Notes: generated by a model from the letters alone, not told the origin. 64,000 nt of DNA from G963678095 sp963678095 (GCA_963678095.2 CAXXXP010000001.1:62001-126000); one strand, 5' to 3'. Positions 50,717-59,947 are shown, numbered from the stretch's first letter. Numbers and translations are program-made.

Positions 50717-52093
50717 ATGATGAGCAAAATAGAACAACTTGACAAAGAATATGTCTGGCATCCCTTTACGCAGATGCAGCAGTGGCTTGAGGCTCCGCAA
50801 ACGGTGATAACGGATGCAGAGGGGATTATGCTCTACGATGAAAAGGGTCGCAGTTATTATGACGGAGTGTCCTCCTTGTGGGTCAATATACATGGACACC
50901 GTCGGCGGGAAATCGATGAGGCGATTATTGCCCAACTTGGCCGTGTTGCGCATAGTACGGCGCTGGGACTGGTGAATGTTCCGGGCAGTGAATTAGCTAA
51001 AATGCTGGTGGATGTTGCTCCGGCTGGACTGGAAAAAGTTTTTTATTCCGATGATGGAGCAACGGCGGTGGAAATTGCCTTAAAGATGGCCTTTCAGTAT
51101 TGGCAGCTCAAGGGACAAGCGAAAAAGACAAAATTTGTTACTTTGCAGAGTGCCTATCATGGCGATACCATCGGGGCGGTCAGCGTCGGCGGCATAGATT
51201 TATTCCATCAAGTCTATAAGCCGATGCTGTTTGAAGCATATCATGTATCAGCTCCATCTTGCTATCATTGTCAGCTGGCACAGCCGGGAAGTTGTAATAT
51301 GGAATGTCTACAGGAACTTGAAACGGTTTTGCAGGCACATGAAGGCGAAATTGGTGCTATGATCATTGAGCCGCTGGTTCAGATGGCAGCCGGCATGTTG
51401 AAGGCTCCGGCAGGTTATTTGCGGGGAGTACGTGAATTGACAAAAAAATATGGCGTCTTGCTGATTGCTGATGAAGTTGCCGTTGGCTTTGGCCGTACGG
51501 GACGAATGTTTGCCTGCGAGCATGAAGGTGTCAGTCCGGATTTGCTCTGCCTTTCCAAGGGCATAACCGGCGGGTATATGCCACTGGCAGCAACGCTGAC
51601 GACGGAAGAAATTTTTGCGGCCTTTTTGGGTACGCCGGCGCAAAAGCGTACGTTTTATCATGGACATTCGTATACGGCTAACCAGCTTGGCTGTGCGGCC
51701 GGTGTTGCCAGTTTGAAAATCTTTGAAACGGACAAGGTCCTGGAAAAAATGGCAGATAAAATTGCCGCTGCCGCGAAAAAACTCACTGCTATTGGCAATT
51801 TGTCTCATGTAGGTGATGTTCGTCAATGTGGATTAATTGCCGGCATTGAGCTGGCAGAAGACAAGTCGACGAAGAAACCGTATACCTGGGATCTTGGCAT
51901 GGGGGCAGAAGTCTGCATGAAAGCGCGGGAACATGGACTGTTCATTCGCCCGGTAGGCGATGTAATCATCTTTATGCCGCCGCTCTGCAGTACAGTTGAG
52001 CAGATTGAAGCTATGCTCGATATCTTGCAGCAATCGATTGCAGAAGTAACCGAAGATGGACAGCGCAGTGGCAAGGATGGTGGGCTGTTTTGA
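50717..52093 (+). CDS. bioA: Adenosylmethionine-8-amino-7-oxononanoate (DAPA) aminotransferase
   Basis: 458 aa class III aminotransferase. N-terminal YVWHPFTQMQQW is the BioA mark. PLP Lys281 lies in LCLSKGITGGYMPLA; IADEVAVGFGRTG and HGHSYTANQLGCAAG are also typical. It makes 7,8-diaminopelargonate using SAM or, in some BioK-type enzymes, lysine as amino donor. It is the second gene of bioDA. bioF and bioB are not in this window. Confidence 0.94.
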   Translation: MMSKIEQLDKEYVWHPFTQMQQWLEAPQTVITDAEGIMLYDEKGRSYYDGVSSLWVNIHGHRRREIDEAIIAQLGRVAHSTALGLVNVPGSELAKMLVDVAPAGLEKVFYSDDGATAVEIALKMAFQYWQLKGQAKKTKFVTLQSAYHGDTIGAVSVGGIDLFHQVYKPMLFEAYHVSAPSCYHCQLAQPGSCNMECLQELETVLQAHEGEIGAMIIEPLVQMAAGMLKAPAGYLRGVRELTKKYGVLLIADEVAVGFGRTGRMFACEHEGVSPDLLCLSKGITGGYMPLAATLTTEEIFAAFLGTPAQKRTFYHGHSYTANQLGCAAGVASLKIFETDKVLEKMADKIAAAAKKLTAIGNLSHVGDVRQCGLIAGIELAEDKSTKKPYTWDLGMGAEVCMKAREHGLFIRPVGDVIIFMPPLCSTVEQIEAMLDILQQSIAEVTEDGQRSGKDGGLF

Positions 52094-52192
52094 GGAATTT
52101 TTATAAGGGTTGGTACTTGTGATAAATAGCACAGACTAAGCCGGATTTTTCTGTTACAATCAGTGGCAATATCGATTGTAAGGGGGAGTTTT

Positions 52193-52738
52193 ATGGGAAA
52201 ATGGCTGATTCTATATTCAACAATTACCGGCAATACTCGCATGGTAGCAGAGGCTATGCTCGCGGCAGCGCCGCCGGGTTCTTTGATGCAGGATATCAGG
52301 GATCTTGATTTAAAAGAGTTAAGAAATCCGAGTTATGAAGTAATTGCGGCCGGTTATTGGCTTAAACGTGGCGGGCCTGATTTGCAGATGACAAAGGTTT
52401 TGCCGCAAATTTCGGACCGGCAGATTGTACTGTTTCAAACCCATGGCGCACTTTCGGGGAGTGAACATGCTGTTACAGCCTTTGCTCGGGCTGGATATTT
52501 ACTGGGCGAGAACTGCGAAATTTTAGGTACCTTCAGCTGTCAGGGAAAGATAAATCCGCGCTTATTGGAGCGACGACTCGGCCTGGCCGAGTCAGATCCC
52601 CATGCTCCAACACAGGCAAATAAAGCGCGCTGGGCGGCAGCGGCAGGACATCCCAATGAGGAAGATTTTTCAGCGGTACAGGTGTTTGTCCAAAAAATGC
52701 AGCGCAAGGCAGCGGCACTGGCACGATTTAGAGACTAA
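52193..52738 (+). CDS. Flavodoxin-family protein
   Basis: 181 aa with an FMN phosphate loop ILYSTITGNTRMVAEAM at the N-terminus and a later FQTHGALSGSEHA loop. It resembles the short flavodoxin-like proteins annotated as flavodoxin family in Firmicutes. It is separated from bioA by 99 bases with its own ribosome binding site GGGGGAG. A role as electron donor for biotin synthase or other radical enzymes is possible but not shown. Confidence 0.78.
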   Translation: MGKWLILYSTITGNTRMVAEAMLAAAPPGSLMQDIRDLDLKELRNPSYEVIAAGYWLKRGGPDLQMTKVLPQISDRQIVLFQTHGALSGSEHAVTAFARAGYLLGENCEILGTFSCQGKINPRLLERRLGLAESDPHAPTQANKARWAAAAGHPNEEDFSAVQVFVQKMQRKAAALARFRD

Positions 52739-53106
52739 ACCCCGCTAAAATAATGACAGTCCTGTTGATAAAAGAATCACACAGGGTTGCTGGTCTGATT
52801 GAAACATGGCAACCGCGATAGCGAGCTCTGTTTAAAAAAGATAAATCGATAAAGAAATGGAGGCGGTCAAGCAGGCCGCCTCCATTTCTTTATCGCGAAA
52901 AGAACAGCGGGGATCACGGTATAAAATTTTGGGAATATAGTCGGGGTTTCATGGGTATAATGTTTTGAAAATGCAGGCGAAATCGCTAAGATTTGCTTGT
53001 TAAATAGAGGATTATTATATATACTATAATGAGTATACATGTGTGCATATATTTTGCCATAAAGATACGAAACGGGACAGTATTTAGAAGTTTAGAGGGT
53101 GAAAAT
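52739..53106 (+). other. 368-base gap with a structured segment and a terminator
   Basis: After the flavodoxin gene there is a GGTTGC/GCAACC stem (52785-52790 with 52809-52814), then CGCGATAGCG, then a perfect 20-bp terminator stem (52847-52866 with 52875-52894). The later part is AT-rich with a TATAAT at 53025-53030 that may start the GGDEF transcript. No ORF is seen. Confidence 0.6.
52847..52897 (+). terminator. Strong hairpin terminator
   Basis: A perfect 20-bp stem with an 8-base loop. T-run lies within the right arm (TTTCTTTA). Confidence 0.65.
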
Positions 53107-54036
53107 ATGGACAACGGCAAGAAAGAACAGATTCTTGTTGTAGATGATTCCCGATTTAACTTAAAAGTAATGGAAGGCATTCTTCAGGAGGAATATCAGG
53201 TGGCTACCGCCAAATCCGGACAGGAATGCCTTGACTATATAGAGCAGTATGGTGCGGACCTAATATTTCTTGATATCGTAATGAAGGGGATGGATGGGTA
53301 TGAAGTCTGCCAGCGATTGAAAGAAAATCCTCAGACCAAGGATATTCCGATTGTCTTCGTTTCAGCGCATGAGGATGTCGAAAACCAGACCCGCGGGCTT
53401 GAACTTGGTGCGATTGATTATATCACGCGTCCCGTTGTACCAGCTCTGGTCAAGGCAAAGGCAAAAAATTATCTGGTGCTGAAGAAGCATTATGAGATGA
53501 TTGAAGAGACATCTTTTTATGATGCCATGACGGGGATTTTTAATCGTCGCTATCTTGATAATTATTTAAAAAATTCGTGGGATGAAGCTTATCGGCAGCA
53601 AAAGTCGCTGGCTGCTATTTTTATTGATGTTGACTACTTTAAAAAATACAACGATTTTTATGGGCATCTGGCCGGAGATGTCTGTTTGCAAAAGATAGCT
53701 GGAATTATTGCCGGATCCTTGCAGCAGCCGGCGGCTATTGCAGCCCGCTATGGTGGGGAGGAATTTATGGTTGTGTTGCCGGATGCAGAGCTTGATGCTG
53801 CGATACGGGTTGCCAGTAGGATTGCGCGACAGTTGGCCGAGCAAAAACTCAAGCATGCAAAATCACCAATTGGCGATTTTGTAACGCTCAGTATGGGCGT
53901 TGCTGGCGTGGTGCCGACTGCAGCACAGATGGAAAAAACACTGGTGGAGATGACTGATATTGCGCTGTATAAGGCGAAAAATGCCGGCCGGAATATGTTT
54001 AAATGTTTTGAAAAACCAAATTTTTGTCGTAGCTGA
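53107..54036 (+). CDS. Response regulator with GGDEF diguanylate cyclase domain
   Basis: 309 aa. Receiver domain (residues 1-125) with Asp13/Asp14, phospho-acceptor Asp56 (LIFLDIVMKGMDG) and VSAHEDV. The GGDEF domain (about 140-305) has an intact GGEEF active site (216-220) and lacks the upstream RxxD inhibitory site. It would make c-di-GMP when phosphorylated. The receiver/GGDEF order is PleD/WspR-like. No kinase gene is adjacent. The start ATG 53107 follows GAGGGTG. Confidence 0.92.
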   Translation: MDNGKKEQILVVDDSRFNLKVMEGILQEEYQVATAKSGQECLDYIEQYGADLIFLDIVMKGMDGYEVCQRLKENPQTKDIPIVFVSAHEDVENQTRGLELGAIDYITRPVVPALVKAKAKNYLVLKKHYEMIEETSFYDAMTGIFNRRYLDNYLKNSWDEAYRQQKSLAAIFIDVDYFKKYNDFYGHLAGDVCLQKIAGIIAGSLQQPAAIAARYGGEEFMVVLPDAELDAAIRVASRIARQLAEQKLKHAKSPIGDFVTLSMGVAGVVPTAAQMEKTLVEMTDIALYKAKNAGRNMFKCFEKPNFCRS

Positions 54037-54070
54037 TGCCCTGCTGAAATGAACATAAAAGGTGAAATTG

Positions 54071-54106
54071 CGTGCATATCTGAAATCATAAAGATATGCA
54101 CGTTAT
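54071..54106 (+). terminator. Terminator after the GGDEF gene
   Basis: An 11-bp stem (54071-54081 with 54092-54102), then a T-rich stretch. Confidence 0.65.
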
Positions 54107-54155
54107 TTATTGTGAAAATATTGGTTTTTCTAGAAGGATAGGATGATTTAAACAC

Positions 54156-54184
54156 TTGCACAGAGCCTTTATCTGGTGCATAAT
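54156..54184 (+). promoter_or_regulatory. Promoter of the gene at 54247
   Basis: TTGCAC (54156-54161), a 17-bp spacer and CATAAT (54179-54184). Confidence 0.55.
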
Positions 54185-54246
54185 TAGTAGGTACAGAGGG
54201 ATTTTGCATTTTTATCGATAAAGTTCCTTTTAAAGGAGATGAAAAT

Positions 54247-55314
54247 ATGGCGGGGAAAGGATTGTCCGGACGTTTTAAAGCAAGGTTGCTTTTTGCAGGA
54301 TTAGCAATAATACTGGTATGCGGCAGTGGTCTGATATGGTATTTTTCTTTTTATACAAAAACGCCGGATTATGCCCTGAAAATGGTTCAGGAATCGATTG
54401 TTAAGCACGATACAGTTAAATTCCATAAATATGTAGATGAGGATAAGCTGTTAGCTGGTGTATGTGATGCCCTGATGCAAGGGATTATTGAATCGGAACG
54501 GCCGATGCCGGAAGAGGCAAAAGTCGCTCTGAGTGGTTTTGCCAAGATGTTTAAGTCGCCGTTGGTTAACAGCTTTAAAGGAAGCCTAAATCAATACATC
54601 GAGAATGGCAAATGGGGCAGTGATGATTCAAAAAGTGTGGATCAGGGAATACCGATTGATTCCGATATGATTATTGAAAAATCAGGGGTCAAGGATCTGC
54701 AGTTTGAAGCAATTGATTACATGGCTGTTGACAAAGAGGCAAAGACCGCTGTTGCAGGGGTCCGGGTGTTGCAGGGCGAGTCGGGGGAGTCGTTTGTTTT
54801 TGAAGTTGAACTGCGCCAAAGTGAAAATGGGATATGGCGGGTTGTCAATGTTAAGAATTTCCGCGATTTTATCGGACTGGTTTCCCAAGCACGGCGCGAT
54901 CTTGTTCAGGAATATATTTCTGTGACGCAGACGCTGATGGAAGAACATGAGAAGAAGGTTCGGTTGATTGAGAAGAAACTCAAGGAGACGCTGGCGAGTG
55001 GCAGCCTTGGCAGCCAGGCTACGAGGGATGCTCTGAAGGCGATTATGCAGGAGGAACTGGAACCGGAATGGACCGCACGAAAAAATGAGCTTGAAGCGGT
55101 GGATGTTCCCCCCGCGGCGGGAACGCTGCAACGCCTGCGGCTGAAAATATGTGACTTGCGGATTAGTTATTGCCAAAAGTATGCAAAATGGCTCGAAAAT
55201 AAGGATGCCAAGACTTTAAAAGATGCCAATGAAAGCCTTAAGGAGGCAAAGACGCTCGAGCATGAAGCCTTAGTAATCGTTGGCAGAATTAAAGCCGGAC
55301 AGGCAGATGAGTAG
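54247..55314 (+). CDS. Membrane-anchored protein with a DUF2939-like domain
   Basis: 355 aa. One N-terminal membrane helix (about 13-33), then an extracytoplasmic domain starting TPDYALKMVQESIVKHDTV and KYVDEDKL, which recalls DUF2939 proteins. The middle has an NTF2-like strand pattern (VFEVELRQSENGIWRVVNV). The C-terminal 140 residues are charged and helical, probably coiled coil. Function unknown. Single gene with its own promoter and terminator. Confidence 0.65.
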   Translation: MAGKGLSGRFKARLLFAGLAIILVCGSGLIWYFSFYTKTPDYALKMVQESIVKHDTVKFHKYVDEDKLLAGVCDALMQGIIESERPMPEEAKVALSGFAKMFKSPLVNSFKGSLNQYIENGKWGSDDSKSVDQGIPIDSDMIIEKSGVKDLQFEAIDYMAVDKEAKTAVAGVRVLQGESGESFVFEVELRQSENGIWRVVNVKNFRDFIGLVSQARRDLVQEYISVTQTLMEEHEKKVRLIEKKLKETLASGSLGSQATRDALKAIMQEELEPEWTARKNELEAVDVPPAAGTLQRLRLKICDLRISYCQKYAKWLENKDAKTLKDANESLKEAKTLEHEALVIVGRIKAGQADE

Positions 55315-55351
55315 GGATTTTTAGATCGAATGCAATAGCTGCGGCCTTTAT

Positions 55352-55388
55352 GCCGTGCAAAAAACATCGTTTTTTGCACGGTATTTTT
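55352..55388 (+). terminator. Terminator after the DUF2939-like gene
   Basis: A perfect 13-bp stem (55352-55364 with 55369-55381) then T-run. Confidence 0.85.
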
Positions 55389-55416
55389 ATCGGCGGCAAA
55401 AGAATTTTGATCTTAC

Positions 55417-55448
55417 AGGCAAGCTATTTCCCAGGAAATAGCTTGCCT
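55417..55448. repeat. 15-bp perfect inverted repeat upstream of the NYN gene
   Basis: Arms 55417-55431 and 55434-55448 with a 2-base centre and no T-run. It may be an operator or a processing site for the downstream gene. Confidence 0.6.
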
Positions 55449-55509
55449 AGGAAAAGTTAAGCTTATTTGTGATTTTGATGATTTTTTAAAGTAAAAGGAT
55501 GGATGAAAA

Positions 55510-56178
55510 ATGAAAAAAATTTCTAAAGAACGGGCGGTTGCCGTTTTATATGATATAGAGAATGCCCCATTTGAAATGCTTGATTACGCATTGGGGAAAG
55601 CGAGAAAGTATTTGCCGTGCAAGTTGCTGGCAGCTTCTGACTGGGAATTACGCCCAGATAAAAAGCGTTGGAATCGTCTGATGCGTCGCAAGGGGTATAC
55701 CTTTTTACAAGTCGAGCGAAAGGTTGATGGTAAAAATTCGCTCGACTATGCGCTGTTTGATATGGCCCTGCAACTTAAAAATAAAGGGGTGCGACATTTT
55801 ATTATCATTACGACAGATTCTGATTTTGCCCAGATAGCGAAGACTCTGAAACGAGATGAGCCGGCGGTTCATATTGTTGGGATTGGTACCGAGCAGGCAA
55901 ATCAACTGCTGCGCGATGCCTATGATGAGTTTGTCTGCTATCCGCCGATACAGCGGTCACCAGACGACCAGGCAGATGAGAAAGAAAAAATAATGGTGAT
56001 AAACGAAGACGAGCAAAAGGCCCTGCCGGTAACCGTGCCGATGGCAGAACCGGCGGGGAATCTACAGGTCACGATCCCCAAATCCCTTCATCGTGAACTT
56101 TGCCAGCGGGCTCAGGCTGAAAATGTCAGCTTTGAACAGCTCGTGACCTACATTTTGACACGGGGGCTTGAACGCTAG
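55510..56178 (+). CDS. NYN-domain (LabA/DUF88) putative RNase with C-terminal DNA-binding-like helix region
   Basis: 222 aa. Residues about 1-135 form a NYN/PIN-like domain: VLYDIENAP, SLDYALFDMALQL and IITTDSDFAQIAKTL supply the acidic metal site. After a charged linker, the last 45 residues (LQVTIPKSLHRELCQRAQAENV) look like the HicB/ribbon-helix-helix type antitoxin fold. NYN proteins are predicted metal-dependent RNases; some C-terminal domains guide them to nucleic acid. ATG 55510 follows AAAAGGATGG. A perfect inverted repeat lies 60 bases upstream. Confidence 0.78.
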   Translation: MKKISKERAVAVLYDIENAPFEMLDYALGKARKYLPCKLLAASDWELRPDKKRWNRLMRRKGYTFLQVERKVDGKNSLDYALFDMALQLKNKGVRHFIIITTDSDFAQIAKTLKRDEPAVHIVGIGTEQANQLLRDAYDEFVCYPPIQRSPDDQADEKEKIMVINEDEQKALPVTVPMAEPAGNLQVTIPKSLHRELCQRAQAENVSFEQLVTYILTRGLER

Positions 56179-56197
56179 AGCGGAGAAGGAAGTTGTA

Positions 56198-56226
56198 TTG
56201 TGCTAACAAAATGAATGCATTATAAT
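56198..56226 (+). promoter_or_regulatory. Promoter of the DUF3783-like gene
   Basis: TTGTGC (56198-56203), a 17-bp spacer and TATAAT (56221-56226). It overlaps an upstream in-frame ATG and so supports the later start at 56252. Confidence 0.65.
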
Positions 56227-56251
56227 GGTAGGCGTGAGGTGTTGGATACAG

Positions 56252-56659
56252 ATGAAAAAAGCAGAAGAAATAGTTTTACTTTATTCGTTTATTGATGAAC
56301 AAAAACTCCAGCGGATTGAGCAGGTATTGATAAAACAAAAAATCAAGTGTAAAGTGCTGGCTGATGACATGCACCGGCAAAAAATAGGATATCTGCTCGG
56401 GAAACCTGGATTTAATGAAATGCCAGTGAAAGAGGATGGCTTTGTTTTTCCGCATGAGGTCCTGGTTTTTTATAATATCAAGGGCAAGCGGCTGGATCAG
56501 GTGTTGCTTGCATTAAAGAATGAGGCGATTGCACATGTTAAATTTAAAGCGGTAGTTACCCCGTTTAATATGCTGTGGACGCTGCGCCGGCTATGTGAGA
56601 CGCTGCAGCGGGAACATGCCGCAACGGTGAATAAGGAAGAGTTGTGTGATGAGAAATAG
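56252..56659 (+). CDS. DUF3783-like protein
   Basis: 135 aa soluble protein. It has LLYSFIDEQKLQRIEQVLIKQKI, GYLLGKPGF, and VFPHEVLVFYNIKGKRLDQVL, as in the DUF3783 family of Firmicutes. Function is unknown. ATG 56252 is chosen because the promoter -10 lies over the first possible ATG. Its end overlaps the start of the coiled-coil gene. Confidence 0.65.
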   Translation: MKKAEEIVLLYSFIDEQKLQRIEQVLIKQKIKCKVLADDMHRQKIGYLLGKPGFNEMPVKEDGFVFPHEVLVFYNIKGKRLDQVLLALKNEAIAHVKFKAVVTPFNMLWTLRRLCETLQREHAATVNKEELCDEK

Positions 56660-57476
56660 AGCCGAGGATAAGAGCAAATGGAAAGGCAGTCAGCCGGAGC
56701 CGGTAACGGAACATACTGTGCCGTTGCCAGGGCTGCACGAAGAACTGGAGCAGACGCAGCTGTTGTCACGGATTGAACCAGCAAAAAAAATGGCAGCAGA
56801 GCCTAACGTGCGGGAACTAGAGCCCGCTGCACCACAAGCAAAAAAAATAACAGGGAAAACACGTCGATGGAAAATTCTGGCCGGCGGATTTGCCGCTGCC
56901 CTTTTGGCCGGGTTTATGCTTGCCAGCTATTTGGGCGAGCAGCAGCAATTGGCGGAAAATGATAAGCTTCATCAACAGCAGGAAATTCGCCAGCATCAGC
57001 AGGTACTGACGGATTTGGAACAAAAGAAAATTGAGCTTGAACGGAAAAAGGAGCAGCTTTTGCGCGAAAGTGCGGTGCTTTCTCAACAACAGCAACAAAA
57101 AAAAGCAGAGGCGAATACCCTGCTTGATAAAAGCGATGAAATACTTAAAGAGGTACAACAGTCTTCCGGCGTGAAAAAAATATGGAATGATATTACAGGG
57201 AAAACACAGGAGCAAAAAGCTGCCGCAGCTGATAAATCGGCAGTGGCGGAGCAGACGCAAGGAAAAGCGCAAAGTATTAAAGCGTCACTGGATCAGGCCG
57301 AAGCCATGCTCGGCAGTGTAAATGAGCAGCTTGACCGGGTGGATGATTTGCGCCAGCAGGCGCAGCAGGTCAAGGCATCAGCCGAAGCCGCTGTTGACAA
57401 TAAGCCATCGGCGATCGAACAGGCAGGATATTACTGGCAACAAGGGAAAGCGCTGTTGTCATCACTGCTCAATTGA
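56646..57476 (+). CDS. Membrane protein with long coiled coil, unknown function
   Basis: 276 aa (GTG 56646, with ATG 56649 as alternative). A charged N-terminal part of about 75 residues precedes one membrane helix (ILAGGFAAALLAGFMLASYL), then a long Gln/Lys/Glu-rich coiled coil with heptads up to the C-terminus. No enzyme motif is seen. It overlaps the DUF3783-like gene and precedes the ABC transporter genes by 29 bases, which suggests one transcript. Not recognised as a known family. Confidence 0.6.
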   Translation: MMRNRAEDKSKWKGSQPEPVTEHTVPLPGLHEELEQTQLLSRIEPAKKMAAEPNVRELEPAAPQAKKITGKTRRWKILAGGFAAALLAGFMLASYLGEQQQLAENDKLHQQQEIRQHQQVLTDLEQKKIELERKKEQLLRESAVLSQQQQQKKAEANTLLDKSDEILKEVQQSSGVKKIWNDITGKTQEQKAAAADKSAVAEQTQGKAQSIKASLDQAEAMLGSVNEQLDRVDDLRQQAQQVKASAEAAVDNKPSAIEQAGYYWQQGKALLSSLLN

Positions 57477-57505
57477 AGTTTAGTATAAGTCTTGAGGTGG
57501 ATTAT

Positions 57506-58441
57506 ATGAAAAAATTTGTATGGCTTGTGTTGCTTGTCCTTGGCTTAGGATTGAATGCTGGCTGTGGACAGCAGGCACAACAGAAGGAACTCCAGGAAAT
57601 TACAATTGGACTGATGCCGGATACAGATTCTTTGCCGTTTATCATTGCCCAGGAAAAAGGATTTTTTGCTGAAGAAGGCATTACAGTCCATTTGCAGCAG
57701 TTTAAAAGCGCGATGGATCGTGACAGTGCCCTGCAAAGTGGCAACCTTGATGGAGCTGTTTCGGATATGCTCGCCGTTGGGTTTGCCAAAGACGGCGGAT
57801 TTGCGATAAAAGTTACGTCTTTTACCGATGGCAGCTATAAGCTTATTGCCGGTGCTGAAGAACCGGCATGCGATGTCGCGGGTTTGCAGGGCAAGGATGT
57901 GGCGGTTTCGAAAAATACGATCATTGAATATGTGACAGATCAGATTCTGCAGGGGCAGGGACTAACTGGTGCAAGCATTAATAAGGTGGTCATACCGCAA
58001 ATTCCGACCAGACTGGAGATGCTGCAAAATGGAAAACTCGCAGCGGCAACTTTGCCGGAACCGATGGCGAGTATTGCTGTTCACAATGGCGGACATTTGA
58101 TCAGCAGTTCAGATCAGCTTGGAATTAATCCCGGGGTTATTGTGTTTACGGACAAAACGATAGCAGCGAAACAAGCTGAGCTGCAGGCTATGTATCGTGC
58201 CTATAATAAAGCCGTCGAGTATCTCAATACAGCCCCGCGGGATACATACATAGAGCTGGTTCTCGAGAAAGGTGGTTTTCCGCCAGCGGCCAAGGAATCG
58301 CTGCAATTGCCGCAGTACCATGCAGCTTCCCTGCCAAAAGAAAAAGATGTCAATGACTGCATTTTTTGGCTGAAGGAAAAGCATTTGATCAAACAGGCGT
58401 ATTCATATGAGGATATCGTCGTAGATCTTTTCGGGCAATAG
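57506..58441 (+). CDS. SsuA/TauA/NMT1-type ABC substrate-binding lipoprotein
   Basis: 311 aa. Lipobox LNAGC (Cys20), then a periplasmic binding fold of the NMT1/SsuA type: IGLMPDTDSLPFIIAQEKGFFAEEGI, MDRDSALQSGNLDGAVSDM and LQNGKLAAATLPEPMASIA. Substrates in the family include sulfonates, nitrate, taurine and thiamine precursors; here it is not determined. ATG 57506 follows TGAGGTGG. First gene of SBP-ATPase-permease. Confidence 0.86.
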   Translation: MKKFVWLVLLVLGLGLNAGCGQQAQQKELQEITIGLMPDTDSLPFIIAQEKGFFAEEGITVHLQQFKSAMDRDSALQSGNLDGAVSDMLAVGFAKDGGFAIKVTSFTDGSYKLIAGAEEPACDVAGLQGKDVAVSKNTIIEYVTDQILQGQGLTGASINKVVIPQIPTRLEMLQNGKLAAATLPEPMASIAVHNGGHLISSSDQLGINPGVIVFTDKTIAAKQAELQAMYRAYNKAVEYLNTAPRDTYIELVLEKGGFPPAAKESLQLPQYHAASLPKEKDVNDCIFWLKEKHLIKQAYSYEDIVVDLFGQ

Positions 58442-58442
58442 G

Positions 58443-59195
58443 ATGATTGAAATTCATGATTTAACGGTACAATATCCAGCGGGCAACAGCTTTTATAAAG
58501 CGCTGGACAGTATTGAGCTGACAATTCCCAGCGGGGGGACCTGTGCAGTCATTGGCCCGTCTGGTTGTGGCAAGTCAACCTTGTTGAAAGTAATGGCTGG
58601 CATTATCCGGCAATATCAGGGTTCGGTCGAGATCGCTGGCAGTGCTATCAATCCGTCAACCCAGAAAATAGGTTTTATTCCGCAAAATTATGGGTTACTA
58701 CCCTGGAAAAATGTTGCGGAAAATATTCAATTGGCGGCTAAAATAAAAAAAACTTCCAGCCGGGGCAACGAAACGCTCGCAGCACTGCTCCAACTGCTTG
58801 GACTGCAGGGCCTTGAAAAACGCTATCCGCGTGAACTAAGCGGTGGGCAGCAGCAGCGGGTCAGTCTGGCCCGCGCTTTTTTCCTCCGCCCGGATGTATT
58901 GCTGATGGATGAGCCTTTTTCGGCACTTGACGCGATTACGCGGGAAGAGATGCAGGAGGTGTTTTTGTCCCTTTGGGAAAAATACGCTGTATCCACGGTA
59001 TTGGTCACGCATTATGTCGAGGAAGCCATTTATCTGGGACAACAAATTGTCGTTTTAGCAGCAAATCCTGGCAGGATAGCCAAAGTGGTGGATAATCCTT
59101 TATTTGGCGGGAAGGATATTCGCAATCAGCAGGAGTTTTTTGAGCTGGAGCTGTTTTTGCGCAATCTGTTGAAACAAAGTGGGAGGCAGCCATGA
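58443..59195 (+). CDS. SsuB/TauB-type ABC ATPase
   Basis: 250 aa ATPase: Walker A GPSGCGKST, signature LSGGQQQRVSLARAFF, Walker B VLLMDEPFSALDAITREEMQ and VTHYVEEAIYLGQQIVVL. This is the SsuB/TauB/NrtD branch. One base separates it from the lipoprotein gene, and its stop overlaps the permease ATG. Confidence 0.92.
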   Translation: MIEIHDLTVQYPAGNSFYKALDSIELTIPSGGTCAVIGPSGCGKSTLLKVMAGIIRQYQGSVEIAGSAINPSTQKIGFIPQNYGLLPWKNVAENIQLAAKIKKTSSRGNETLAALLQLLGLQGLEKRYPRELSGGQQQRVSLARAFFLRPDVLLMDEPFSALDAITREEMQEVFLSLWEKYAVSTVLVTHYVEEAIYLGQQIVVLAANPGRIAKVVDNPLFGGKDIRNQQEFFELELFLRNLLKQSGRQP

Positions 59196-59935
59196 AAAAG
59201 CATACAATGACTTCTTATATGGGCGCGATACTGCTGTTTTTTTCGGTCTGGTGGCTGCTGGCAAAGGCGGTTTCCCTGCCGATTATCCCGCTGCCAGAAC
59301 TTGTAATCGCCACACTGGGCCGTGTTTTTTTTGAATCCATAGCAATCCATGGCGCCTATAGTTTATGGCGGATAATGGCCGGGCTGTTTTTAGCTATTGC
59401 CGTTGGCCTGCCTCTTGGAGTTTTGCTGGGATATTTCCCGAAAATGGATAAAACCTTGTCACCGCTGGTTTATCTGACGTATCCGATTCCGAAGATCGCT
59501 TTGCTACCAGTTGTTATGTTGCTCTTTGGAGTAGGCGAAGCTACTAAAATACTGCTGATTTTTCTAATTGTGGTCTTTCAGGTTATCGTTGCTGTCAGGG
59601 ATGGCATTCGTCTGATTCCGGCGGAAACATATTATCCGCTAAACTCTTTGGGCGCCTCTTTTTATTGTATTTTTTGTGAGATTTTATGGCCGGCATCCCT
59701 GCCCAAATTTATAACCGCGGTGCGGGTCGCGATGGCGACGGCGATATCGGTACTGTTTTTCACCGAAACGTTTGGCACCCAGTTTGGCATGGGCTATTTT
59801 ATCATGGATGCCTGGCTGCGGGTTAATTATCTGGAAATGTATGCGGGGATTTTCGTGCTGAGTTTGCTGGGATTGGTATTGTTTGGCATGATTGATTTGC
59901 TTGAACGCTGTTTTTGTAGTTGGCAGTATAAATAG
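59192..59935 (+). CDS. SsuC/TauC-type ABC permease
   Basis: 247 aa with six hydrophobic segments. The EAA loop is present (LNSLGASFYCIFCEILWPASLPKFITAVRVA), as is the family N-terminal part (LVIATLGRVFFESIAIHGAYSLWRIMAG). It overlaps the ATPase gene by four bases. Together with the two preceding genes it forms a complete importer. Confidence 0.92.
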   Translation: MKKHTMTSYMGAILLFFSVWWLLAKAVSLPIIPLPELVIATLGRVFFESIAIHGAYSLWRIMAGLFLAIAVGLPLGVLLGYFPKMDKTLSPLVYLTYPIPKIALLPVVMLLFGVGEATKILLIFLIVVFQVIVAVRDGIRLIPAETYYPLNSLGASFYCIFCEILWPASLPKFITAVRVAMATAISVLFFTETFGTQFGMGYFIMDAWLRVNYLEMYAGIFVLSLLGLVLFGMIDLLERCFCSWQYK

Positions 59936-59947
59936 AATGGTTTTTGA

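Noticed and set aside
52781..52830. Possible c-di-GMP riboswitch near the GGDEF gene
   Set aside because: CACAGGGTTGC looks a little like the start of GEMM, but the conserved tetraloop/receptor core is absent.
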